A DNA stretch of 14,052 bases. Source: an uncultured Clostridia bacterium. Lineage in GTDB: Bacteria > Bacillota > Clostridia > Oscillospirales > CAG-272. Below, one piece after another: positions 6,861 through 13,169 of the stretch (its first letter is position 1; each line of letters opens with the position of its first letter). The stretch is from positions 1 to 14,052 of the forward strand of contig CANBDB010000026.1 in assembly GCA_947367285.1 (NCBI GenBank), given 5' to 3'. The notes beneath the pieces were generated by a model. It ran no database searches. It saw only the letters and a program-made list of their open reading frames with translations, and was not told the origin of the DNA. The position numbers were made by a program, and so were the translations under genes.

Positions 6861-8194
6861 AAGAGGTTATCGACTATGCGAACAATCCCGACAAAACCAC
6901 CGCCAAGGAATATCTTGACGAGGACTTATATGCGGCGATTCGCTATGTAGAGAATGACTCTAAAACCGACCACACGGCATTTGTTACGGGCATCAACTGC
7001 TCCAAGCACAATGCCTATAACGAAATGATCGCCGTCAAGCGCCGTTTCGGTGAGCGCGGAAAGAATATCGCCTACCACGGATACCAAAGCTTTGCCGAGG
7101 GAGAGGTCACACCCGAAGAAGCGCATCAGATCGGCGTGGAAACCGCTCGAATGATGTGGGGCGCAAAATACCAAGTGGTCGTCACCACGCATCTCAATAC
7201 TGATAACATTCACAACCATTTCGTAATCAATAGCGTTTCCTTTACCGACGGGAAGAAATTCCGCAACAGTATTGGCGACCGTTTGGAGCTTAGAAAGATC
7301 TCCGACGAGATATGTGCCGAGCGAAGCAAATCAGTTATAGAGAGCCACAAATTTTATAGCAACAAGAAGGCGTATTGGGCGCAGAAGGCAGGTCACGTTA
7401 CCCATCGAGAAATGCTGCGACGCGACGTAGAAGAAGCATTATCACAATGCATTAACCATATTGAGTTTGTAGCATTTCTCAAAGCGCTTGGATACACCTT
7501 CACGCGAGATTTCAATTACGAGCATCCCTCTGTTATTTCGTCGGGGTGGTCGCGCTCCGTTCGTCTTAGCAGCTTAAATGAGAAATATACGAAAGAAAAT
7601 CTCTTTAAGCGCTTTCGTTGGAATCACGATCGAATGGAGCAGATCAAATACCGACCGCCGAAAATGAAGCGAAAGCCGCTGCTTGATTTTGAACATCAAA
7701 TGCGAGAAGCAGAGCAGATGGACGGACTTCAACTTCTATTCGCTCTTATCGTGGAGTTATTTAAGATCTGCACGGGTAATAACGTGCAGGAGGCGGATAG
7801 CCGCCCCATATCTCCGATGATACGAACCGAGGCATCGAAAGCCGACAAATATATGGAAGAATATTGGCTCTTGCGCGACCATTATATCGAGTCGCCGCAG
7901 GAGCTTTTATCATTTCAGCAGAACAAGGCGGCACAAATTGCCGAGTTGGAGCAGAAACGCTATGAACTGCGCTTGCGAATTCGCCGCGTGAAAACGCCCG
8001 AGGAAGAAGCATCGCTCAAAGAACAATGCAAGGAGCTGACTAAGAAGATAACGCCCTTGCGCAAGCAACTGAAGATTTCTCTGCGCATCGAGCAGCACAT
8101 TCCGCGTATCAAGGAATTGCTTGATGCCGAGCGAGAGATCGAACTCAAAAACAATGGACTTATCCAAAAGAAAGAAAAAACAAGAACGAGGTAA
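6821..8194 (+). CDS. mobA: MOBP-type relaxase (MobA/VirD2-like)
   Basis: A 457-residue relaxase that would nick one strand at oriT and carry it covalently to the recipient. Tyr19 in the N-terminal block KEVIDYANNP is the likely nucleophile. The metal-binding motif is HLNTDNIHNH, with His124, His131 and His133, and Asp128 between; the segment HGYQSFAEGEVTPEEAHQIG (about 87-106) is the conserved middle block. The relaxase domain covers about 1-200. The C-terminal 100 residues are highly charged, rich in E, K, R and L, and probably coiled-coil. The start at 6821 has AAGGAG about 11 bases upstream and overlaps mobC. Length and motifs fit relaxases of Tn1549-like clostridial elements. No coupling protein or secretion gene is in the window, so transfer would need outside machinery or genes beyond the window. 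Confidence 0.9.
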   Translation: MATTGFWPVKGRLKEVIDYANNPDKTTAKEYLDEDLYAAIRYVENDSKTDHTAFVTGINCSKHNAYNEMIAVKRRFGERGKNIAYHGYQSFAEGEVTPEEAHQIGVETARMMWGAKYQVVVTTHLNTDNIHNHFVINSVSFTDGKKFRNSIGDRLELRKISDEICAERSKSVIESHKFYSNKKAYWAQKAGHVTHREMLRRDVEEALSQCINHIEFVAFLKALGYTFTRDFNYEHPSVISSGWSRSVRLSSLNEKYTKENLFKRFRWNHDRMEQIKYRPPKMKRKPLLDFEHQMREAEQMDGLQLLFALIVELFKICTGNNVQEADSRPISPMIRTEASKADKYMEEYWLLRDHYIESPQELLSFQQNKAAQIAELEQKRYELRLRIRRVKTPEEEASLKEQCKELTKKITPLRKQLKISLRIEQHIPRIKELLDAEREIELKNNGLIQKKEKTRTR

Positions 8195-8200
8195 ATTTAT

Positions 8201-9055
8201 ATGAAAAACACGAAAAATATATTGATTGAGAAATTACACGCATTTGAGAATCACCCTTACAAAGTGCAGGACAACGAAGAAATGGAGCGCCTTTCCGAGA
8301 GCATTCGCGAGCACGGCGTTTTATCTCCGATAATCGTTCGCCCCAAGGAGAATACCGAAGATGAATACGAGATCATATCCGGTCACAGACGGGTTATGGC
8401 AAGCAAGAAGGCAGGGATCAAAGAGGTTCCTGCCTTAATCGTTTCTCTCGACCGTGATGCAGCGGCAATCGTATTGGTAGATAGCAATCTCCATCGCGAG
8501 CACATTCTGCCGAGCGAGAAAGCCTTTGCTTACAAGATGAAACTTGATGCAATGAAACATCAAGGTTGGCGTTCCGATTTAACTTCCGACCAACTTGGTG
8601 GGAGGTTAGAAACCGCTGAAATCATTGGAGAAGAAGCGGGAGATAGCAAAAATCAAGTCCGTCGCTATATCCGTCTTACCAACCTTATTCCCGAAATCCT
8701 TGAATATGTGGACGAGGGGCGCATTTCCTTTACTCCCGCAGTAGAGCTTTCCTATCTCAACGAGCAAGAGCAATACGACCTCTTGGAGCAGATGGAGATC
8801 AATGATTGCACTCCGTCGCTCTCGCAGGCTTGCCGCTTCAAGAAGATTAGCTTCGAGCAGGGCTTGACTCCCGAGATCATTGCAGAGATTATGAGCGAGG
8901 AAAAGGCAAACCAAAAGGAAATGTTCAAGGTGCCGATGGAACGCATCCGAAAGTATATCCCAAAGGGCAACGCAAAACAAACCGAGGACTTTGTGCTCAA
9001 AGCCTGCGAGCATTATTACAAAGTCCTTCAGCGCAAAAAAGAGCACTGCTTATAA
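8201..9055 (+). CDS. ParB/Spo0J-like protein
   Basis: A 284-residue protein of the ParB/RepB/Spo0J group, six bases after the relaxase stop. The N-terminal ParB domain shows IEKLHAFENHPYKV, ESIREHGVLSPIIVRP, and the CTP-binding box with GHRR at 61-64. SNLHREHILPSEKAFAYKMK (95-114) leads into the helix-turn-helix region, with RRYIRLTNLIPEILEYVDEGRISF further on. No ParA partner is present, and element A already has a ParM-type system, so this protein may act as a regulator or an oriT/replication-region binder and not as a classical segregation protein. Such orphan ParB-like genes are usual in clostridial integrative elements. GAGGT precedes the ATG by eight bases. Confidence 0.88.
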   Translation: MKNTKNILIEKLHAFENHPYKVQDNEEMERLSESIREHGVLSPIIVRPKENTEDEYEIISGHRRVMASKKAGIKEVPALIVSLDRDAAAIVLVDSNLHREHILPSEKAFAYKMKLDAMKHQGWRSDLTSDQLGGRLETAEIIGEEAGDSKNQVRRYIRLTNLIPEILEYVDEGRISFTPAVELSYLNEQEQYDLLEQMEINDCTPSLSQACRFKKISFEQGLTPEIIAEIMSEEKANQKEMFKVPMERIRKYIPKGNAKQTEDFVLKACEHYYKVLQRKKEHCL

Positions 9056-9067
9056 GGAGGACTGCCT

Positions 9068-9289
9068 ATGACCAAACGCAAAAAGATCGACGTCGCGCTC
9101 CCCGAAGAACTGCTCAATTCCTTTGCCAAAGCCTTTGTACCCGAGATCCGCGCCTTTTACGACAGCGACGAGGGCAAAGCTTACTTTGAAAAGTGGCTCG
9201 CTAAGCACCCCGAATACGATGAAAGGACACCCGATGCTCGCGCGTCGGGTGTTTCCGTATCGGTACAATCGACTTCTCACGATAAATAA
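9068..9289 (+). CDS. Small unknown protein before the recombinase
   Basis: A 73-residue protein with no family I can name. It begins basic (TKRKKIDVALPEELLNSFAKAFVPEIRAFYDSDEGKAYFEKWLAKH), a likely strand followed by helices, which would fit a small DNA-binding or adaptor protein. The serine-rich last 25 residues cross a DNA hairpin (9227-9252). AAGGAGG (9054-9060) lies seven bases before the ATG, an excellent ribosome site, 12 bases after the ParB-like stop, so it is very likely translated. Being just ahead of the recombinase, it could influence excision, but this is inference. Confidence 0.7.
   Translation: MTKRKKIDVALPEELLNSFAKAFVPEIRAFYDSDEGKAYFEKWLAKHPEYDERTPDARASGVSVSVQSTSHDK
9227..9252 (+). 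terminator. Hairpin near the end of the small gene, weak terminator candidate
   Basis: ACACCCGA (9227-9234) and TCGGGTGT (9245-9252) are perfect 8-base arms with a 10-base GC-rich loop; only TTTCC follows. It lies inside the 3' part of the 73-residue gene. A partial terminator here, followed by a promoter at 9269-9296, would separate the recombinase from the rest of the operon. The poor T run keeps confidence low. Confidence 0.35.
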
Positions 9290-9296
9290 GTATAAT
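9269..9296 (+). promoter_or_regulatory. Possible own promoter of the element A recombinase
   Basis: TCGACT (9269-9274) and a perfect TATAAT (9291-9296) are 16 bases apart, about 30 bases before the recombinase start. The -35 box matches four of six bases. Together with the hairpin just upstream it suggests that recombinase expression can be separate from the mobilization operon. Confidence 0.5.
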
Positions 9297-9324
9297 TATA
9301 TTAGGACGAATAGGAGGTATTACA

Positions 9325-10842
9325 ATGAACGTAGTAATATACGCTCGATTTTCAAGCCATAGTCAGACCGAGCAATCCATTGAAGGACAGTTGAAGGTCT
9401 GTTACGAATATGCCGAATCTCACAATTACACCGTTGTGGGTGAATATATCGACCGTGCACAAAGCGGTAAATTTGATAACCGTGCTGAATTTCAAAGAAT
9501 GATTTCGGATAGTGAAAAACACACCTTTGAAGGTGTGCTCGTCTATCAACTTGACCGCTTTGCCCGTAATCGTTACGACAGCGCGATCAACAAAGCCAAG
9601 CTAAAGAAGAACGGCGTCCGAGTGATGTCTGCCAAGGAGAATATTTCGGACGATGCTTCGGGCATTCTTATCGAGGGTGTTCTTGAAAGCATGGCGGAAT
9701 ATTATTCCGTGGAGCTTGCACAGAAGATCAACCGAGGAATGTCACTCAACGCCGAGAAGTGCCTATCCAACGGCAGCAATCCCGGGCTTGGCTACAAGGT
9801 AAACAAAGATCGTACCTTTTCGGTTGACGAGGAAGAAGCGGCTATTGTCCGCGAGATCTATGAAAGATATGCGAGTGGCGAAACCAAAGCAGAGATCGTT
9901 AAGGATTTGCAACGAAGAAAGGTTAAGACTTCGATTGGTAACGAGTTTACCTACAACAGCCTCAGCCATCTTCTCAAAAACAAACGCTATATCGGCATAT
10001 ATATTTACAAAGGAGAGGAAAAGCCCGGTGGAATGCCTCGCATTCTCGATGACGATTTGTTCTATCGGGTACAAGAGATTATGAACAAGAACAAATCCGC
10101 ACCCGCGCGTACTCGCGGCGAAAACGAATACCTTTTGACAACCAAGCTTTTCTGCGGTCATTGCAAGGAAATGATGGTCGGCTACGGCGGCACGGGAAAG
10201 TCGGGTAAGCAGTACCATTATTATAACTGCAAGAATGCTCGCAAAAACAAATGTGACAAGAAGGTTGTCGGCAAAGAGTATATTGAAAACCGCGTTATCG
10301 AGGTATGCCTGCAAATGCTCACCGAGGATAAGATACGCTATATTGCCAAGCGTGTTGCGGAGGAATGTAACAAGAGTCCCGACAACCTTTCAATAAAGGA
10401 AATCAAGAAAGCGATCAAAGAGGTTGATACCGCTATTGAGAACCTTTGGAAAGGTATCGAGCAAGGACAAGCGGTGGATATGCTGACCGAGCGACTGAAC
10501 CGCCGCCAAGCCGAGAAAACCGAATTGGAAACACAGCTCGCTATCGAGAGCAACAAGAAAATCTGTTTAACCGAGGCGCAGATATATGCCTTTCTTGATT
10601 TCGTTTGCGAAATGCCGATGGACGATTTCAATAAGCGCAGAGCACTCATCAACATCTTCGTTCACTCGGTCTATCTGTACGATGACCATTTCACGTTGAT
10701 CATCAACGCGAGCAAGAAGCCTTTGAGCATCGACAATATCCCGCTTGACGATATTGAAGAAGCTTTTGAGGGCGAAAATGAAGGAAAGGAGGGGTGTTCG
10801 TCTATGGCGACACCCGCTCCACCATTCCAGACCACCATTTGA
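9325..10842 (+). CDS. Large serine recombinase (element A integrase)
   Basis: A 505-residue large serine recombinase, which would integrate and excise the element by cutting both strands through a serine-DNA link. The catalytic domain (about 1-140) has YARFSS with Ser10 as nucleophile, the EGQ block, and LDRFARNRYD. The recombinase domain follows (about 150-260). A zinc ribbon has Cys277, Cys280, Cys302 and Cys310. A charged coiled-coil segment (about 350-415) and a C-terminal tail complete the usual layout. AGGAGG ends seven bases before the ATG. The stop lies in the stem of a terminator at 10831-10869. The last 172 bases overlap the opposing recombinase of element B. All core residues are present, so it is probably active. 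It is the last gene of element A, the normal place for an integrase near an element end. Confidence 0.92.
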   Translation: MNVVIYARFSSHSQTEQSIEGQLKVCYEYAESHNYTVVGEYIDRAQSGKFDNRAEFQRMISDSEKHTFEGVLVYQLDRFARNRYDSAINKAKLKKNGVRVMSAKENISDDASGILIEGVLESMAEYYSVELAQKINRGMSLNAEKCLSNGSNPGLGYKVNKDRTFSVDEEEAAIVREIYERYASGETKAEIVKDLQRRKVKTSIGNEFTYNSLSHLLKNKRYIGIYIYKGEEKPGGMPRILDDDLFYRVQEIMNKNKSAPARTRGENEYLLTTKLFCGHCKEMMVGYGGTGKSGKQYHYYNCKNARKNKCDKKVVGKEYIENRVIEVCLQMLTEDKIRYIAKRVAEECNKSPDNLSIKEIKKAIKEVDTAIENLWKGIEQGQAVDMLTERLNRRQAEKTELETQLAIESNKKICLTEAQIYAFLDFVCEMPMDDFNKRRALINIFVHSVYLYDDHFTLIINASKKPLSIDNIPLDDIEEAFEGENEGKEGCSSMATPAPPFQTTI

Positions 10843-12410
10843 TGAAAGTCAAGTGGTGGTTCTTCTTTTATCGCACCGCTACCGTTACAGACACGGACAT
10901 TTATCATATCAAAGACCTTGAGGACTATGGTGACATAGTCCTCAAAAACATCTACTCGCTCCACGAAAGAGGAAAACAACTTCTTATACTCCTCAATGGG
11001 TTTGCTCTCACAAATGTCGGCACTAATTCTGGAAAGTGCTTTCCGTACACTTGCTTCATCAATATCAATTCTCTGTGCTTGCTTCTTTCGCTCAATCTCA
11101 ATCTGTGCGGACAGTTTGGTCTTGTCTGCCTTTAAGGTATCGTATGCAGACCGTAATTCTTCGGCATCAAAACCGCCCATAATCGCCTTAACGAGATTGC
11201 CGATTTCTCGCTCCACCTTGTTGTACTTGGTTTCCAGGAACTGCAGTTCTCCACTACCCTCGTTCTGCTCCTTGGCATACCGCTGTAATTCCCGCATAAT
11301 CAGTTGGAAGTTTTCGCCCTCGCACATTTGGGAAATAAAGTGCATAATCGCCCTCTCAAGATAAATCTTGTTGACTTCCTTGTTGTTACATACCTTGATA
11401 CCATTCTTGTCGCGGTTATTGCACTTGTATGTGATATGATGGGAACCATTGCGGTTACTGGGTTTACGGTTGCCGTGCAGATTGTGACCGCACAGACCGC
11501 ATTTTACGAGTCCAGAAAGCAAGTATACCTCTTGTGCCTGATTGCAGGCATTTCGCCCCTTGCGGGACTCCATCGCCCCTCTGACCTTGTTAAAGGTCTC
11601 TGTGCTGATGATTGCATCAAATGCACCCTCTACACGAATGTTTTCGCTGTCATCTTTCAGTTTGCTGTTGTTCCGCTTGCCCATGCTATCGTAAGAACTC
11701 CGCTTGTTATAGACATATGTGCCAGTATACTTTTCGTTCAGTAGCATATCACGAATGCTTGTACCCTTGAACGGTTCTCCCGCCTTGTTGCGGAATCCTC
11801 GTTCGTTCAGTTCCTTGGCAATGCGGTTGTAACCATACCCATGGAACACATACCAGTCAAAAATCATCTGCACCACGGGTGCTTCATCGGCATTTAAGAC
11901 CAACCGCTGATTGACCACATTGTAACCAAAAGGCGGTGTACCACCATTGTGCAGACACTTCTGTGCATTGGGCAAGTGTCCCTTCTTCATTACCTCAACA
12001 GCAAGGTTTCTGCTATACCACTCAGAAATGCCATCATCCAAACTCTCGTAGAGAATGGAGTCAGGAGAATTACCGTTCAGGATTTCCTGAGTGCTGTACA
12101 GGATGTCAACACCATTCTTCTGCAATTCCCGCTTGTAGTATTGCTTGTCATATCGATTTCGAGCAAAGCGATTGTTGGCATAGACAATTACATAACGGAA
12201 TGTGCGGGACTTACTGTCCTCAATCATTCGCAGAAAGTTTTTGCGGTTCGCATTGGTTCCTGTCATTGCTTTGTCAATGTACTCGCCAACGACCTCAAAC
12301 TCCATCCGCTCGGCATATTCCTTACAGTGCCGAATCTGCTCCTCAGCACTGACCTCTCTTTGGTTATCGCTACTGTATCGTGCATACAGTACACACTTGA
12401 TTTTCTCCAT
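10671..12410 (-). CDS. Large serine recombinase (element B), C-terminus altered
   Basis: A 579-residue large serine recombinase. The catalytic domain has YARYSSDNQ with Ser13, the AEEQ block and NNRFARNRYD. The recombinase domain covers about 160-270. The zinc ribbon uses Cys304, Cys307, Cys330 and Cys341, followed by a charged coiled-coil region. Conserved sequence seems to end near residue 502 (DYVTIVLKVFDM); residues from about 523 on are antisense to the element A recombinase and its terminator and look like read-through across a junction. The true ancestral end was probably near 10870-10905. AAAGGAG stands eight bases before the ATG. It follows a 51-residue gene and lies downstream of a promoter, leader and terminator (12648-12934) that may attenuate it. 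It is only distantly similar to the element A recombinase, so the two would use different sites. Confidence 0.9.
   Translation of the reverse strand: MEKIKCVLYARYSSDNQREVSAEEQIRHCKEYAERMEFEVVGEYIDKAMTGTNANRKNFLRMIEDSKSRTFRYVIVYANNRFARNRYDKQYYKRELQKNGVDILYSTQEILNGNSPDSILYESLDDGISEWYSRNLAVEVMKKGHLPNAQKCLHNGGTPPFGYNVVNQRLVLNADEAPVVQMIFDWYVFHGYGYNRIAKELNERGFRNKAGEPFKGTSIRDMLLNEKYTGTYVYNKRSSYDSMGKRNNSKLKDDSENIRVEGAFDAIISTETFNKVRGAMESRKGRNACNQAQEVYLLSGLVKCGLCGHNLHGNRKPSNRNGSHHITYKCNNRDKNGIKVCNNKEVNKIYLERAIMHFISQMCEGENFQLIMRELQRYAKEQNEGSGELQFLETKYNKVEREIGNLVKAIMGGFDAEELRSAYDTLKADKTKLSAQIEIERKKQAQRIDIDEASVRKALSRISADICESKPIEEYKKLFSSFVERVDVFEDYVTIVLKVFDMINVRVCNGSGAIKEEPPLDFHQMVVWNGGAGVAIDEHPSFPSFSPSKASSISSSGILSMLKGFLLALMINVKWSSYR
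10831..10869 (+). terminator. Intrinsic terminator of the element A recombinase
   Basis: ACCACCATTTGA (10831-10842) pairs with TCAAGTGGTGGT (10849-10860) over 12 bases with one G/T wobble, loop TGAAAG, followed by TCTTCTTTT. The recombinase stop codon is inside the left arm. On the minus strand no T run follows, so it should act only on the plus strand; the opposing recombinase frame reads through it. Confidence 0.75.
10918..10945. repeat. Perfect 12-base hairpin inside the element B recombinase gene
   Basis: TTGAGGACTATG (10918-10929) and CATAGTCCTCAA (10934-10945) are exact inverted copies with the 4-base loop GTGA. It codes for the segment EDYVTIVL of the minus-strand recombinase. On the plus strand it is followed by AAAAA, not T. 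It could be a protein-binding palindrome, an att-related structure or an accident of codon choice. Confidence 0.6.
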
Positions 12411-12426
12411 ATTCGTTACTCCTTTC

Positions 12427-12582
12427 TTATGCTACATTGTCAGTATCTTCTTCGGTTGCATCTGCTTCCAACAGATGATAAATAATCTGTGCGATTGTCC
12501 TCGCTTGTTCAACGGTAATTTTGCTTGAAGTGATTGAGGGGAGATTGTTCTTCTTCAAGTCCTCTTTGGAAATGGTAATCAT
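12427..12582 (-). CDS. Small 51-residue protein upstream of the element B recombinase
   Basis: A 51-residue acidic protein that opens MITISKEDLKKNNLPS and ends EEDTDNVA. AAAGGAGT lies about seven bases before its ATG, as good a ribosome site as that of the recombinase, and the recombinase ATG follows 16 bases after its stop, so the two are surely co-transcribed. No family is recognised; predicted content is mostly helical (VEQARTIAQIIYHLLEA). Small proteins beside large serine recombinases can be directionality factors that switch integration to excision, but those are usually basic, so this is a guess from position. It could also be a regulator or a leader-type protein. Confidence 0.65.
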   Translation of the reverse strand: MITISKEDLKKNNLPSITSSKITVEQARTIAQIIYHLLEADATEEDTDNVA

Positions 12583-12647
12583 ATTCTTACTCCTTTCGTA
12601 TTGTACCGGACTTGGAGCGGAATGTCAGCCACTCGGTAAAACGAAAG

Positions 12648-12681
12648 AAAAAAGACCTAACGACATTTCATCGTTAGGTCT
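12648..12681 (-). terminator. Terminator/attenuator ahead of the element B recombinase unit
   Basis: On the minus strand AGACCTAACGA (12681-12671), a 7-base loop and TCGTTAGGTCT (12663-12653) form a perfect 11-base stem followed by TTTTTTCTTT. It stands between the consensus promoter at 12907-12934 and the 51-residue gene at 12582, so it would stop transcription before the recombinase unless prevented: the arrangement of an attenuator. A second copy of the arm core GTTAGG occurs upstream in the leader (12804-12799) and could compete for pairing. Confidence 0.8.
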
Positions 12682-12906
12682 AAACCACAAAAAGGGCATA
12701 AAGATAACAACGAAATAGCAACCGAGTTGCTGTTCGTGTTACCCGTTTAATCCCCTCAATCTACATGTATGCAGTAATTGACTCGTCATAATCAGTTGCC
12801 TAACCCTGACAACCGTGGTGCTCATTGATTGCTTACCTATGATACGGTCTCTTATCACACGAGATATTAAATTATCAAAAATCCACTCCCATTCGGGATT
12901 GATTGC
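12682..12906 (-). promoter_or_regulatory. Leader region between promoter and attenuator
   Basis: About 225 bases of transcribed leader without a long gene. It holds a possible 28-codon leader peptide (12825-12739), a small hairpin AGCAAC/GTTGCT with loop TCG (12716-12730 region), and the GTTAGG copy that can pair with the terminator's first arm. I see no T-box signature and no riboswitch core that I know. The combination of strong promoter, short frame and terminator suggests ribosome-dependent attenuation like that in front of tet(M) or ABC-F resistance genes. Confidence 0.5.
12739..12825 (-). CDS. Possible leader peptide (28 residues)
   Basis: A short frame opening MSTTVVRVRQLIMTSQ and ending RLRGLNG, within the leader of the element B recombinase unit. 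AGGT lies about ten bases upstream, a weak ribosome site. It is basic and rich in Val, Arg and Leu. The codons GTT AGG that specify Val-Arg form the sequence able to pair with the attenuator stem, so a stalled ribosome would change that pairing. Coding status is uncertain; the length is within what chance allows. Confidence 0.35.
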   Translation of the reverse strand: MSTTVVRVRQLIMTSQLLHTCRLRGLNG

Positions 12907-12934
12907 ATTATACACCACCCATATTTTTTGTCAA
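12907..12934 (-). promoter_or_regulatory. Consensus sigma-A promoter for the element B leader
   Basis: On the minus strand a perfect TTGACA (12934-12929) and a perfect TATAAT (12912-12907) are 16 bases apart. Transcription would start near 12900 and run through the leader and attenuator towards the recombinase. Full consensus boxes are unusual for a recombinase gene and make sense if control is exerted after initiation. Confidence 0.85.
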
Positions 12935-13131
12935 ATCTGCAAAATAGCAAGATGCACAAAGGAAGACCAGAAAAAGATATGAGAGAATTTTTATACCCAC
13001 AAAAAAGTTATGAGGAAGAAAATTGCCCAAATTTTGAGCAAGAATACTTATGAGGAAAAAGGCATTTGGCATACTTCACAAAAATACACGATTTCAAGCA
13101 CCTTTTCAGAAGAATTTTCCCGCTGCACAAT
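12935..13131. other. AT-rich spacer with TATGAGG repeats
   Basis: No gene is supported in this stretch of nearly 200 bases, which is clearly richer in A and T than its surroundings. It contains TTATGAGGAAGAA (13008-13020) and TTATGAGGAAAAA (13048-13060), a weaker TATGAGAGAA (12978-12987), and the same TATGAGGAAAAA string recurs in the terminator at 13139-13150. All are in the same orientation. They could be iteron-like binding sites or remnants of duplicated terminator halves. Confidence 0.5.
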
Positions 13132-13169
13132 AAAAGGATATGAGGAAAAAATACCTCATATCCTTTTTT
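13132..13169 (-). terminator. Terminator after the Mob/Pre gene, probably bidirectional
   Basis: AAAAGGATATGAGG (13132-13145) and CCTCATATCCTTTT (13154-13167) form a perfect 14-base stem with loop AAAAAATA. The minus strand ends in TTTTATT and the plus strand in TTTTTTC, so it can work both ways. It abuts the stop codon of the Mob/Pre gene at 13170. Confidence 0.85.

Noticed and set aside
7768..7805. Small inverted repeats CTGCACG/CGTGCAG and GGCGG/CCGCC inside the relaxase gene
   Set aside because: Short, no T run, inside conserved coding sequence; probably incidental.
9763..10314. Minus-strand open frame of 183 codons within the element A recombinase
   Set aside because: Antisense shadow covering the recombinase domain and zinc ribbon; no start signals.
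12682..12906. T-box or known riboswitch in the element B leader
   Set aside because: No AGGGTGG-type T-box sequence and no riboswitch core that I recognise; a leader-peptide attenuator explains the parts better.
12952..13053. Plus-strand 33-codon frame starting MHKGRPEKD
   Set aside because: No ribosome site, short, in an AT-rich repeat-bearing spacer; open length is within chance.
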